Assembly (NCBI RefSeq): GCF_003122085.1
Contig: NZ_QEXV01000003.1
Coordinates: 711,998 to 775,997, forward strand
Direction of reading: 5' to 3'
Source: Marinicauda salina
Lineage (GTDB): Bacteria > Pseudomonadota > Alphaproteobacteria > Caulobacterales > Maricaulaceae
DNA length: 64,000 nt
This document shows, piece by piece, positions 34,243 through 43,847 of the stretch; the first letter of the stretch is position 1; each line of letters starts with the position of its first letter. The notes below the pieces were generated by a model. The model made no database searches. It was not told the origin of the DNA and saw nothing but the letters and a program-made list of their open reading frames with translations. The translations under genes were made by a program, and so were the position numbers.

Positions 34243-34974
34243 ATGATCCGCGCCGCGCTACTGGCGACCGCCCTCGCCCTGCCGCTGCCCCTCGCCGCCA
34301 CCGCCTGCGCCCAGGAGACCGCCTCGTCGAACGGGGAGGTCCGGCCCGCCACGCTGTCGCTGTCGGCCACCGGCGAGGTGCGCGCCGCCCCCGACATGGC
34401 CACGGTTTCCGCCGGCGCCGTCAGCCGGGGCGCGTCCGCGCAGGAGGCTCTGTCCGCCAACGCTCGACTGATGCAGGGCGTCTTCGACGCGCTCGACGAG
34501 ACCGGGATCGCCGAGCGCGACGTGCAAACCTCCCAGCTCTCGGTCAATCCCGTCTACTCGCGCCCCGACGAGGAGACCCGCGAGCGCCGCATCGTGGCCT
34601 ACGAGGCGCGCAACACCGTGAACGTGATCGTGCGCGATCTCGACGGGCTGGGCGAAACCATCGACGCGCTGGTCAACGCCGGCGCCAACGAGCTGCAGGG
34701 CGTCAATTTCGGCCTCGAGGAACGCACCGAGGCCGAGGACGCCGCGCGGCTTCAGGCGATCGAGGAGCTGCACCGGCTCCGTGATCTCTACGCCGAGGCC
34801 GGCGATTTCGAGGTCGAGCGCGTGCTGTCGATCTCCGAGAGCTCGGGCGGCGGGCCTCAGCCGATGTACGCGCGCATGGAGGTGATGGCGATGGCCGCCG
34901 CCCCGACGCCGACCGCGGTGGGCGAACTGACCGTCTCGGTGACGATCAACGCCAGCTGGGAGATCTCCGAATAG
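34243..34974 (+). CDS. SIMPL domain-containing periplasmic protein (DUF541)
   Basis: A 243-aa protein with a signal peptide (cleavage near TACAQE) and the SIMPL/DUF541 domain: LSLSATGEVRAAPDMATVSAGAVSRGASAQEAL at the start and LTVSVTINASWEI at the end. Function is poorly defined; relatives occur in the periplasm and have been linked to oxidative stress tolerance. The ATG at 34243 follows AAGGAG; the longer frame from 34171 lacks such a site and would spoil the signal peptide. It is convergent with the HAD gene, leaving 3 nt between stops. Confidence 0.88.
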   Translation: MIRAALLATALALPLPLAATACAQETASSNGEVRPATLSLSATGEVRAAPDMATVSAGAVSRGASAQEALSANARLMQGVFDALDETGIAERDVQTSQLSVNPVYSRPDEETRERRIVAYEARNTVNVIVRDLDGLGETIDALVNAGANELQGVNFGLEERTEAEDAARLQAIEELHRLRDLYAEAGDFEVERVLSISESSGGGPQPMYARMEVMAMAAAPTPTAVGELTVSVTINASWEISE

Positions 34975-34977
34975 AAC

Positions 34978-35826
34978 TCACCAGACCAGCGTGTCTGCGG
35001 CCCAGCGCGCGCTGACGCCGCGCTCGGCGAGCGCGCGCTCCACAGCGGCCGCGTCGAAGCCGCCGCCGAGCTCGGCGCCGAGAATGCCGTGGGCGATGAA
35101 CATGGCGTCGATCCCCTCGCGATTCGCCCCGGCGATGTCGGTGCCGGGCCCGTCGCCGATGGCGAGCAGGCGCACATCGTCAACCGGGCCGCCGGCGATC
35201 CCGGCGAGGCGGTCGCGCGCGGCGGCGTAGATCGGCGCATGCGGCTTGCCCGCATAGATCGTCGTCCCGCCGAGTTGCTCGTAGCGCGCGGCCAGCGCGC
35301 CGCCGCACGGCAGCAGCCGCTCGCCCACCTGGACGACGAGATCGGGATTGGCGCACACCATCTCCAGGCCGCGCTCGACCCCCTCGGCGAGCAGGGCCTG
35401 GTAGTCGTCGACGGTCTCGGTCTCGTAATCGAGCAGCCCGGTGCAGGAGATGAAGGCGGACTCGCCGAGCGGCGCGAAGTCGAGTCCCGTCCCCTCGTAT
35501 ATCGGATCGTCCCAGTCGGGTCCGAGCTTGAAGGCCGGTCCCGGCGCTTTCGATGCGAGCACGTCGTGGGTGGCGTCGCCCGAGGTCACCGCGCCGTCAC
35601 AGGCGTCATCGGGCGCGCTCATCTGATCGAGCAGATTGAGAAGCGAGGCGGACCGCCGCGGCGAGTTCGAGACCAGCACGACATGACCGCCGCCGGCGCG
35701 ATAGCGCTGCAGCGCCTCGATCGCGGCGGGGATGAGCGCGTGACCGTCGCGAATCACGCCCCACACGTCGCACAGGATCGCGTCATAGCGCGGGGCGAGG
35801 TCCGACAGGCGGGCGGGATCGGTCAT
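34978..35826 (-). CDS. HAD superfamily class IIA hydrolase (TIGR01459-like)
   Basis: This 282-aa phosphatase-like protein has motif I as YDAILCDVWGVIRDG, where the second Asp of the usual DxD is Trp, a trait of this subfamily, motif II VLVSNSPRRS, a C2 cap, a Lys in YAGKPHAPIY and motif III LAIGDGPGTDIAGANREGI. Relatives are NagD-like nucleotide or sugar phosphatases. The ATG at 35826 is used; an in-frame start at 35862 is less likely. It is the last chromosomal gene before the mobile element, whose left repeat begins about 105 nt from the start codon. Confidence 0.88.
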   Translation of the reverse strand: MTDPARLSDLAPRYDAILCDVWGVIRDGHALIPAAIEALQRYRAGGGHVVLVSNSPRRSASLLNLLDQMSAPDDACDGAVTSGDATHDVLASKAPGPAFKLGPDWDDPIYEGTGLDFAPLGESAFISCTGLLDYETETVDDYQALLAEGVERGLEMVCANPDLVVQVGERLLPCGGALAARYEQLGGTTIYAGKPHAPIYAAARDRLAGIAGGPVDDVRLLAIGDGPGTDIAGANREGIDAMFIAHGILGAELGGGFDAAAVERALAERGVSARWAADTLVW

Positions 35827-35931
35827 GCAGCGGGGTTCTAGACCCCGCGCGGGCGGGGTCAATGGGGCGGCCGGTCAACCTGCCGGACGAGCCCGGCGAG
35901 CAAGGCGCCGAATAAGGCTCGAGGTCTCCTC

Positions 35932-35946
35932 TCCCCTCTCGGAGGG
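35932..35946. repeat. Left target-site duplication of the casposon
   Basis: TCCCCTCTCGGAGGG, identical over 15 nt to 47209-47223, directly abuts the left inverted repeat. If the first G of the element is counted as flank, the repeat is 16 nt. A 14-16-nt duplication is the size reported for casposon insertions. Confidence 0.85.
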
Positions 35947-35975
35947 GGGGGTATAGCTAATTCTCATGAAAATTA
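35947..35975 (+). repeat. Left terminal inverted repeat of the casposon
   Basis: Begins GGGGGTATAGCTAA and ends GAAAATTA. Inverted, it matches the right end at positions 1-10, 12-14, 16-17 and 22-29 (23 of 29). The outer ten bases and the last eight are identical, as expected for integrase recognition. Confidence 0.85.
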
Positions 35976-36093
35976 GTCACGCGCGGAACACATTAAATGT
36001 CAGTGTAGCGTCACCCACAGGTCACCAAGCGCTTGCGATAAGAATTTCTCCACCCTTATAGGTAGAGCGATTGTCGCCTCCCATCATGGCTTG

Positions 36094-39000
36094 ATGTGGA
36101 ACATAAATACTGAGAAACCCATGTTTTTTCATGTCGATAAAGATCACATTCAAAAACTCGACGATACTGCGGCCCGAGAGCTATTGGCCCGCTTATGCGA
36201 GGCTTCCGCGTTTAAGTCCGATCATACTGCCAAGGGTGTAACATACGGAGGTCACCAGAAAGCTCCCGACGGCGGCATCGATGTCCGCGTCGAATTGAGC
36301 GGCGCTGCATCGGACGGGGAATTCGTTCCTCGATCTTCTACCGGCTTTCAAGTTAAAGCAGAACGGATCTCCGCTTCCGCCATAGTTAACGAGATGCGCC
36401 CCTCAGGATCGCTCCGCGCGTCCATTGTGGAGATAGGCGAAAGGTCTGGAGCCTACATAATCGCGAGCACGCGTGAGGATGTTGCTGACGCGCCGTTGAC
36501 TGAGCGGAAGAATGCGATGGCGAGGGCAATCGCGGACAGCCCCGAGTGTACAAGACTCCACGTCGATTTCTACGACAGCCAACGACTTGCCACCTGGGTA
36601 AATGAGCACCCCGGTGTTACAAGCTGGGTGCTTAGCAAAGTCGGCATTCACACTTCCGGCTGGAGACCTTTCGGCGATTGGTCTAGTGCTCCTACAAACG
36701 AATCCTCTCAGTATATCCTCGACAATCACTTGCGCGTACACGGCGTCCGCTTGAAACGCGAGGAGGACACGCTGAGTGGTCTCAATGAGATGCGCGAGGC
36801 CCTATTGGAGCCGCGCGGAGCGGTTCGCCTCGTAGGCTTGTCAGGCGTCGGAAAGACACGATTTGTACAAGCGCTTTTTGACGAACGTATTGGTGACCAT
36901 GCCCTTAACCCTCAAGAAGCAGTTTATTGTGACCGGGCAGACAACCCAAAACCCTCCCCGCTCGAACTAGCCGAGCAAATTATAAACAGCGGCAATCGCT
37001 GCGTTTTGATTGTAGATAATTGCGGTATCGGGCTGCACAAAAAGCTCGCTAGTCGTCTGCAGAATTCGAAAACGCCTGCAGCACTTATTACGGTCGAATA
37101 CGATATCAGTGATGATGAGCCAGAGGGCACGCAAGTCTATCGCCTTGAACCCGCGTCTGCAGAGGCGCTGGAGCGCGTTTTGGAGGTTCGATTCAAAAAT
37201 CTATCGGGCCCGGAAATCAGGTCTGTAGCCAAGTTCTCAGAAGGCAATTTCCGGGTCGCTTTCGCTATCGCCTCGACTGCTAACGGCACCGATTCGCTCA
37301 CCGACTTGAATGACACGGAGCTGTTTGAGCGCCTATTTCATCAGCAAAAGGCTCTAGATACGTCTCTTCTTGAAACCGCAAAGGCTTGTTCGCTGACGTA
37401 TTCGTTTGATGTCGAAACTCCGGACGGCGACGATGCCGAACTTGGCGTGATGCTTGAGCTGTCCGGCCAGTCAAAGCGTGATTTCCTCAAAAATCTTGCC
37501 GAGCTGGAGAGGCGAAACCTGGTTCAGCGGCGTTCGAAGTATCGCGCGCTGCTACCCCATGCCCTAGCGCACAAATTAGCGCGCGAAGCGCTGCAGGAAT
37601 GGGACCTTAGAGACCTTGCGGACCATATCGAAGCCATAACATCGGAAAGGCTCTTAAAATCCATCAGCAGAAGGCTCGGATATCTCCACACGAGCGAGGC
37701 CGCCTGCCAGCTTTTTGAGAAATGGATAGACTCGGGTGGATTCCTTTCAAAAATTGAAGCGCTCACGCCAACTGGGATGACTGTATTACATAACCTTTCT
37801 CCACTTGCGCCAGAAAAGGCGATGAGCGTGATTACGAATGCAGTAGATCGCGACTCGCAACTCCTTAGACGACATCACACTCACAGATATTATCTTGTTA
37901 GCTTGATTAAGTCTCTAGCATATGATCCGCAACTGTTTGATGAAGCAGCAGGGCTACTAGTTCGTTTTGCTTTAGAAGCAGAAATCTCAGATCACAACAA
38001 TATGAGTGATGCTACACGACATTTCGAAAGTTTATTCCACCTATATCTATCTGGTACACATGCGAGTATTGAACAAAGAATTAATTTGCTTAAGGAACTC
38101 GCCTTCAGCGATGACAAAGAGCGACAAGAACTTGGACTCATCGGGCTAAAGTCAATGTTTAAACTAAGCGGATTTTCATCTTGTGAAGCTTTTGAATTTG
38201 GTGCAAGAAAAAGAGATTATGGATTTCACCCTAAGTCAATAAAAGAATTGTATGAATGGTATACTAAATTATTTGCCTTAAGCAAAGATATTATTATCAA
38301 TAAAATTCGGATTTCACAAAAGCTGAAATCTCATATCTCGAATAATTTGCAGTGGATTGCTGAATATAAGGGGTTGTTTGAGCCCCTCAGAGATTTTGTA
38401 ACCTCGATTACCGAGCAAGAAGGGTGGCCTGAGGCTTGGACGAATATACGTAGCGTAATCCATCGAGCGAAGAAAGAAGGGCGGACTGAAGCCGAAGCGA
38501 AATTCACCGGCCTTGCCGACACCCTCGCGCCGAGAACTCTGAGCGACCGAATCGCGGTCTACGCGCTTCCGGAAGCTTGGAGCGCATTGGACGTCGCGGA
38601 AATAGAATACGATGCCCCCCAAAAGTACAAGAAGGCAGCCGCCCAGGTCGATGAACACTGTCGTGCAATAGGGCGGGAGCTAGCTACTGCTGATTTAGAA
38701 ACCTTTCGCCGTGAGGCCGAAAAGCTTGCGCGTTCGAACTCCCAGCGCGTCATCGTGGTCGGTGAGGAATTAGCAAGATCTACGACGAATCCGATGCCTG
38801 TCTGGGAAGAAATACAGTCGGCTCATCAGTCTGCAGCTGATTGCACCACGCTAGCGCTGGCGTGCGGCTTCGTTCACGGTTTGGCGGAAACCGATATGAG
38901 CGCCTGCGAAAAACTCCTCGATTCCGTCTTCGAAGATCGTGAACTTCGCGATTCGGCAGTTGTTCTTCAATCCAATGCACCAATCTCGCCGCGCGGCATT

Positions 39001-39957
39001 TCCCGGATACTAGAGGCAATTTGTTGCCCCGAATTCAAAAGCTCGGCATTCACCGCGCTTGCTCACATAGGACGGCGCAACGAAGCGCTTCTACCTGATG
39101 AAGCGGTATTGAAGATTATCGAAAAGCTCCTAGAGCGAGAAGATGGCTTCACAACCGCGACCTATTTACTTCACCATCGGTATTGCGTCTGGAACGATGA
39201 CGAGGACGCAACTCCAACTGAGCTTCAAAGAAGGATCGCTATCCGCTTGCTCTCTAATTTTCGAGCGGCATCGCGACGAACCGCAGGTTTCCACGAAGCT
39301 TATCCGCTAAGCACAATAGCCGCGAAATTCCTCAGTCCTGGAACAGACAACTGGGTCGCCGAAAAAATTGCATCCGTGCTGGCGGATGCAATCGATGCGG
39401 TAGAAATCGACCCCTTCGACTACGCCGATTTGGTAAGATACCTCGCCGCGAATTTCCCACGTGAGATGCTGGATCAGCTCATCGACCAACCTGGCGAGCG
39501 GATGCTGAGGCGGATGGCGTTTGAATCGATTAGGGAGCGAAGGGCCTGCCCGATTCATTCGGTGCCTGGGAATGTACTGCGAGATTGGATGCTCGAAGCT
39601 CCGGCCAGCCGCCCGCTCCTCGTCGCGCAGGTCACACGTCCGTGGAAGGCAGCGGAATCAGGCGATGAGGAGTTCCGGTGGCACAGCTCCGCATTGACAA
39701 CGATCGAAGTAGCGGCTGACACGAAAGAGGTCCTTGAAGTGTTCTATGACGCTCTTGAGCCGAGGTCTTGGAGCGGTTCTCGGGCGGCCATCATGGAAAA
39801 GCGCGCGACCTTACTTTACCAGCTCACTCAACACGCTAGGGCTGATGTTGCTGCGTGGGCGACAGAGGCGAGCGAGAAATTCCAAGCCGATGTCACGCGC
39901 GCCCGCGAATGGGAGGATCAAAAGGAGCGGGAGACTAGTGAACGCTTCGAATGGTAA
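36094..39957 (+). CDS. Mrr-like nuclease fused to a STAND P-loop NTPase, candidate anti-phage protein
   Basis: A 1287-aa protein. The N-terminal domain has GGIDVRVEL (Asp63) and GFQVKAE (Gln86-x-Lys88), the D...QxK pattern of Mrr-type PD-(D/E)xK nucleases. A P-loop NTPase follows: GLSGVGKT at 248-255 (Walker A) and CVLIVDN at 303-309 (Walker B), then a helical region fitting a STAND module. Residues about 600-1287 are long helical, probably repeat-like, with no recognisable domain and would be the sensor. Nuclease-STAND-sensor is the Avs-type anti-phage plan. GC is low, especially 37.9-38.4 kb. The start is uncertain: TTG 36091, ATG 36094 or ATG 36121. It is the only large cargo gene and points toward the polymerase gene. 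Confidence 0.8.
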   Translation: MWNINTEKPMFFHVDKDHIQKLDDTAARELLARLCEASAFKSDHTAKGVTYGGHQKAPDGGIDVRVELSGAASDGEFVPRSSTGFQVKAERISASAIVNEMRPSGSLRASIVEIGERSGAYIIASTREDVADAPLTERKNAMARAIADSPECTRLHVDFYDSQRLATWVNEHPGVTSWVLSKVGIHTSGWRPFGDWSSAPTNESSQYILDNHLRVHGVRLKREEDTLSGLNEMREALLEPRGAVRLVGLSGVGKTRFVQALFDERIGDHALNPQEAVYCDRADNPKPSPLELAEQIINSGNRCVLIVDNCGIGLHKKLASRLQNSKTPAALITVEYDISDDEPEGTQVYRLEPASAEALERVLEVRFKNLSGPEIRSVAKFSEGNFRVAFAIASTANGTDSLTDLNDTELFERLFHQQKALDTSLLETAKACSLTYSFDVETPDGDDAELGVMLELSGQSKRDFLKNLAELERRNLVQRRSKYRALLPHALAHKLAREALQEWDLRDLADHIEAITSERLLKSISRRLGYLHTSEAACQLFEKWIDSGGFLSKIEALTPTGMTVLHNLSPLAPEKAMSVITNAVDRDSQLLRRHHTHRYYLVSLIKSLAYDPQLFDEAAGLLVRFALEAEISDHNNMSDATRHFESLFHLYLSGTHASIEQRINLLKELAFSDDKERQELGLIGLKSMFKLSGFSSCEAFEFGARKRDYGFHPKSIKELYEWYTKLFALSKDIIINKIRISQKLKSHISNNLQWIAEYKGLFEPLRDFVTSITEQEGWPEAWTNIRSVIHRAKKEGRTEAEAKFTGLADTLAPRTLSDRIAVYALPEAWSALDVAEIEYDAPQKYKKAAAQVDEHCRAIGRELATADLETFRREAEKLARSNSQRVIVVGEELARSTTNPMPVWEEIQSAHQSAADCTTLALACGFVHGLAETDMSACEKLLDSVFEDRELRDSAVVLQSNAPISPRGISRILEAICCPEFKSSAFTALAHIGRRNEALLPDEAVLKIIEKLLEREDGFTTATYLLHHRYCVWNDDEDATPTELQRRIAIRLLSNFRAASRRTAGFHEAYPLSTIAAKFLSPGTDNWVAEKIASVLADAIDAVEIDPFDYADLVRYLAANFPREMLDQLIDQPGERMLRRMAFESIRERRACPIHSVPGNVLRDWMLEAPASRPLLVAQVTRPWKAAESGDEEFRWHSSALTTIEVAADTKEVLEVFYDALEPRSWSGSRAAIMEKRATLLYQLTQHARADVAAWATEASEKFQADVTRAREWEDQKERETSERFEW

Positions 39958-40050
39958 CGTTCAAGTAATTCGCTGTCTGGCTCTGATTAAAGCTGAGATA
40001 TTGTAGGCGGGTTTACACGTGATACCTTATTTGCGGCGGCTGGAGAGGTT

Positions 40051-42795
40051 TCAGCGATGGTTATCGCGATACCCAAAGACCGCTTCCATCAACTCAGTCG
40101 GATCAACCCGCTCTCCAAACTCCCCCACGCCATTCGCCTCTTTCCCGATCAGGCTGAGCTTGCGGGCATGCACATGCCGCCTGAACGTCTCGCCGCTATC
40201 CCACGCCCCGCCGTTTTCGAACTTCGCTTCCGGGCTGAGATGGTAGGTGCCGAGAACTTCAGCATACGTCTTCAAGGTTGATTCCGCCACGGGCTCGCCG
40301 GTCTCCCGATCGAACGCCTGGCGGGCTGCTTCGGCCGGGTCGCGTTCGAAGGGCGCGATCGGCTTCGGCGTCTTCGTCTTCTTCGGGCGGCCGCGCTTGT
40401 GCGGATCGGCGTCCACGGGCGGCGGCGGGTCGGCGTAGAGGCCTTCGCGCGCGGTGAAACTTACCATGAAGCCGAAGGGCTTCACCTGGTCGGCGTAGGC
40501 GCGATCCTCGTTATACGGGTCCATCCATTTCAGGAGGTCCGGGCTGGTCGCGCCGTAGCGCCGCGCGGCTGGCTTGGCGAGTGCGGGATGGTAGTCCATC
40601 GGAACCTGGTGCGGCCGATCGCCGAGCGCGGCGGTGAGGATCATGTACCAGAGATCATACTGCCAGCGCGTCACGCCGAGCTTGTGAAGCGGCGCGACAG
40701 GCTCAGGGACGCCCGGTGCAGGGTCGTCTTCGCCGTAGGGCGCGATCAGGTGGCCGAGGCCGTGCGCGGAGGCCTTGCGGATCACGGGGCGGCCCTCGGC
40801 GTCGAGATTGAACAGGGCGTAGCGTTTCGCCGAGACCGCGAAGGCGTAGAGGGGGCGAAGGTCGTCGCCGCCCTCGGGGGCGTGGTTGACGTCCTCGACC
40901 TGGAGGATCGATCCGGATTTGCGGTACGGGTTGAGCGGATCGAACCAGGCCAGGACGCGGCGCGCGCGCGCGTGAAAGGTCTCGCGGCTCATCGCCTTCG
41001 GTCGCGCGATCGCGAGGCTGTCCGTGTCGCAAAACGCCCAGGCGAGGCCTTCATCCAGCGTGACGCGTTCGGCGATGGCGAGCATCAACCGCGCCGCGCC
41101 GGTGATCAGCACGCCCAGGAGCGGATGGAAGTACTTCCCCGGCTCTTCAAGCGCGGTGCTTTCGATTTCATCGTAAAAGCCATTAGGCCCGTAAACGGCT
41201 GAAGGCTCTTTCTTTGGCGCGTTATCGCGCTGGATTTCGATAAAGATGCCGTAGGAGGCGGCGTTGGCGATGATCTTTATCGCCTTTTCGTTTTGATCGC
41301 CTTTGGCTTTCGCGTCATCGCGCAGGTCGATTAAGCGCGTAAAGGCGTCCTCCTTTAGCGGATCAATGCGGTAACCGGCTTTGCCGAATAGGTTCTTTGG
41401 CTTTAGCCCGCTTTGCGGCTTTCCCGGCTCAAAGCGTATCGCCTCGATTATCTCGGGGGCTTTGCCGCTTAAGAGCTTGGCCGCGACGACATCGGCGAGC
41501 GTGTACCAAAGCTCGCCGTCAAAGGTCAGGTAATTAAGCCCGATCGTATAGGTCGCATTGGTTTTAAGCGTGTCGTATTTGGCGCGCGTCGGCACAAGGT
41601 CGTCGTCCGGGCGGATGCGCACGAGCGTCGTCAGTTCGCGCCAGGTCTCGCGGTCCTGGAAATCGTCGCGTTCGACGGTTTCGAGGAAGCGCCGCGTTTC
41701 ATCGGTCGCCTCGCGCCAGGTGAAGCCCTCGGCGATCACAAAGGCCCATAGGCCCATGAGCGCGTTGACGGTCGGGTACATCGACTTGAAGTCGGTAGAG
41801 ATGATCTCGCGCACCTCGCGGCGAATGCGCACCTCGGCGCGGCCGCCGTAATAGGCGCACATGATCCGGCCGAAGAGATCGCGCGGCACGTCCTGGCAAG
41901 CGAGCAACGGCTTGATACCGAACTCGCCGAGATAGGCCTTACCGATGCTCGCTTCGCTGAGGATGCGGTGCGCGCCGGTTGCGAGATCATGTTCGGCGTA
42001 TCGCGCCGAGAGCGCGGCAAAGCATTCCCAGGTCGATTGCACATCGGCGCGCGCGTAGTCGAGATAATCGGCCGTCAGCGGCCCGCCGTGATCCTCGCTC
42101 ACGCGCTTGCGGGTCGGCGCGTCGAGGAAGTCGCACAAGGATTCGAGGCTGAACGATCGCGAGGTCAGCGCGGCGGCGAGCGTCTTCACGTCGATGAAGT
42201 AGCCGCGATGCTTTGGACGGGTCATGCCGCGCTTGCGCGCGCTCCTGGCGAGTTCCTGCGCGCCCGGCAGGGCGAAATCGATCAGGCTCGCACGCCGCGA
42301 AAGGTGCTTGACCCTGACGCGCGGCCGGGTGCGATCGCGGCTCATCTCGAACGAAAACCCGCTGCGCATGCTGCCCCGGGCCGAGCCGTGCGAGATCGCG
42401 ATGCGCGAGATATCGAAGGGCAGGTTGAAGCCCACGATCGCCCCGCCGAGGTCGTAGCCGATCTTGAGAAACACGGTCTCGCGAAACTCGGCGACCGTGC
42501 GCAGCGTCAGGCCCCGCTCTTCGCAATACGCCGCAAGTCTCGCCTGGTCGGCGGCGTCCAGCGTGTCGGGATCGTAGAACGCGCCTTCCTCCGCGGGATC
42601 CTTGCCGTTGCGCACCTGGTAGAAGCCGACGCGAAGCGATTGGGCGGGATCGGTCGTCGTCTCGGTGTCGAATACGAGCGTCCAGGGGGACGGTTCATCC
42701 AAACCGCTTCCCGCCGGGCGCGCGCCGATCGGCGTCTTGCCCGGCTTCTCTGCGAAGTCTCGAACGGCGATTTCATCGGGCGCGGGCAGGGTCAT
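40051..42795 (-). CDS. polB: Family B DNA polymerase with 3'-5' exonuclease domain (casposon PolB)
   Basis: A 914-aa polymerase. Exonuclease motifs: FDTETT (Asp43, Glu45), FNLPFDISRIA and YARADVQST. Polymerase motifs: A STDFKSMYP (Asp335), B KIIANAASYG (Lys507), C CDTDSLAI (Asp590, Asp592). All catalytic residues are present. It is far from bacterial Pol II and belongs with mobile-element PolBs; it should replicate or repair the element. The C-terminal about 200 residues contain a basic KRGRPKKTKTPKP stretch. The ATG at 42795 overlaps the HNH stop (ATGA). It is convergent with the STAND gene across 93 nt. Whether it is protein-primed cannot be decided by eye. Confidence 0.9.
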   Translation of the reverse strand: MTLPAPDEIAVRDFAEKPGKTPIGARPAGSGLDEPSPWTLVFDTETTTDPAQSLRVGFYQVRNGKDPAEEGAFYDPDTLDAADQARLAAYCEERGLTLRTVAEFRETVFLKIGYDLGGAIVGFNLPFDISRIAISHGSARGSMRSGFSFEMSRDRTRPRVRVKHLSRRASLIDFALPGAQELARSARKRGMTRPKHRGYFIDVKTLAAALTSRSFSLESLCDFLDAPTRKRVSEDHGGPLTADYLDYARADVQSTWECFAALSARYAEHDLATGAHRILSEASIGKAYLGEFGIKPLLACQDVPRDLFGRIMCAYYGGRAEVRIRREVREIISTDFKSMYPTVNALMGLWAFVIAEGFTWREATDETRRFLETVERDDFQDRETWRELTTLVRIRPDDDLVPTRAKYDTLKTNATYTIGLNYLTFDGELWYTLADVVAAKLLSGKAPEIIEAIRFEPGKPQSGLKPKNLFGKAGYRIDPLKEDAFTRLIDLRDDAKAKGDQNEKAIKIIANAASYGIFIEIQRDNAPKKEPSAVYGPNGFYDEIESTALEEPGKYFHPLLGVLITGAARLMLAIAERVTLDEGLAWAFCDTDSLAIARPKAMSRETFHARARRVLAWFDPLNPYRKSGSILQVEDVNHAPEGGDDLRPLYAFAVSAKRYALFNLDAEGRPVIRKASAHGLGHLIAPYGEDDPAPGVPEPVAPLHKLGVTRWQYDLWYMILTAALGDRPHQVPMDYHPALAKPAARRYGATSPDLLKWMDPYNEDRAYADQVKPFGFMVSFTAREGLYADPPPPVDADPHKRGRPKKTKTPKPIAPFERDPAEAARQAFDRETGEPVAESTLKTYAEVLGTYHLSPEAKFENGGAWDSGETFRRHVHARKLSLIGKEANGVGEFGERVDPTELMEAVFGYRDNHR

Positions 42796-43154
42796 GATCC
42801 GCGCTCCGGAGTGTTGGCGTCGTCGAGGCTCAGGAGCTTGCGCCCCCACGCGCCCAGGCTGTCGCCGATCATGGCGAAGAGGTCCGAAAGGCCGCACAGG
42901 AGACGGCCAAGCTGCTCGCGTTCCGGATCGTCGCATTCGACGTGTGCGCGATCCTTCTGCGGGTCCGTAACCTTGCGATGGCAGTTGCGGCAGACGATGG
43001 CGAGTTCGTCGTTATGCTTCTGCTCGCCGATATGATGAAGCTCGAGACAGAACGGATCGGATTCGCCGCAAACCACGCAGGCGGGATTGCGCGTGCCGAG
43101 ACGCCGGTATTGTCGTTCCAAGCGTTCATCGCGCGGGGTGGGTGGGCTCGCCAT
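42792..43154 (-). CDS. HNH endonuclease (casposon-type)
   Basis: A 120-aa zinc-binding HNH nuclease: CVVC (Cys26, Cys29), LELHHIGEQKHND (His40, His41, Asn48) and CRNCH (Cys55, Cys58, His59), the complete HNH with four cysteine ligands. HNH nucleases are a recurrent casposon gene, but their task in the transposition cycle is not settled. A strong GGAGGAAACT site precedes the ATG at 43154. Its stop overlaps the polymerase ATG, and it starts 14 nt after the HTH gene, giving an HTH-HNH-PolB operon on the minus strand. Confidence 0.9.
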   Translation of the reverse strand: MASPPTPRDERLERQYRRLGTRNPACVVCGESDPFCLELHHIGEQKHNDELAIVCRNCHRKVTDPQKDRAHVECDDPEREQLGRLLCGLSDLFAMIGDSLGAWGRKLLSLDDANTPERGS

Positions 43155-43168
43155 AGTTTCCTCCTTGG

Positions 43169-43747
43169 CTAGCTGACGATCTGATAGATTTCGTAGAAGG
43201 CTTCCTCGCTCGCGGCGGCGAGCGCGTGGAGCACGTTCGGATCGGTTTTGAAGGGGTGGAAGTGGCCGCGAATATCGGTCAGGCCCTCGCCGCGAAGCTC
43301 GGCGAGCAGGTCGATATCGTTCGACCGAACGAAACGGCCTTGCCGGTCCCAGGCGCGACCGGCTTTCGAGGCGGGCTGATAGCCCTCGACGATCACCGTC
43401 TTCTGCTGACCTTCGGAGAACATCGCCACGCGGCGCGGCCGCGGATCATGGATCGTCCAGGTCCGGCCCTTCCGGGTCGCGAGATTGCGCAGCTTGATGA
43501 AGCGCCGCACCCGACGCTCGGACACGCCTGACGCGCGGGCCGCCGCGCGCAGGCTTTCGCCCTCGCGCATGGCGCGGATCGCGTCCTCGATCTCCGGCGC
43601 GCTCGGCGGGAGCTTGCTGAGATTGGAGGCGAGCGGTTCGCCCTGGCGGGGATGGCCGCGCGCCTGGGCCTTGCTCAGACCGCGCGCTCGACCGCGCTCA
43701 AGGCGGCGGCGGTATTCGGCGGCGAAGTCGCGTTGTCTACGTGCCAC
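43169..43747 (-). CDS. HTH-domain protein of the casposon
   Basis: A 192-aa basic protein starting at GTG 43747 behind TGGAG. An N-terminal Arg/Lys-rich helix precedes a helix-turn-helix at residues about 62-85 (GESLRAAARASGVSERRVRRFIK region). The C-terminal half (SNDIDLLAELRGEGLTDIRGHFHPFKTD) is not recognised. It could bind the inverted repeats, regulate the operon, or replace the C-terminal HTH that many casposon Cas1 proteins carry and that is not apparent in this Cas1. The 100 nt upstream (43748-43847) are AT-rich and probably hold its promoter. Confidence 0.75.
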   Translation of the reverse strand: MARRQRDFAAEYRRRLERGRARGLSKAQARGHPRQGEPLASNLSKLPPSAPEIEDAIRAMREGESLRAAARASGVSERRVRRFIKLRNLATRKGRTWTIHDPRPRRVAMFSEGQQKTVIVEGYQPASKAGRAWDRQGRFVRSNDIDLLAELRGEGLTDIRGHFHPFKTDPNVLHALAAASEEAFYEIYQIVS

Positions 43748-43847
43748 GGGCGGCTCCAGCGAATGAATTCACCAGAACCATGATCTATTTATCTATTTGA
43801 ATAAATTGTACTTTTAATGCTTTTAGCGTTTATGCAGTTTGCGCAGT

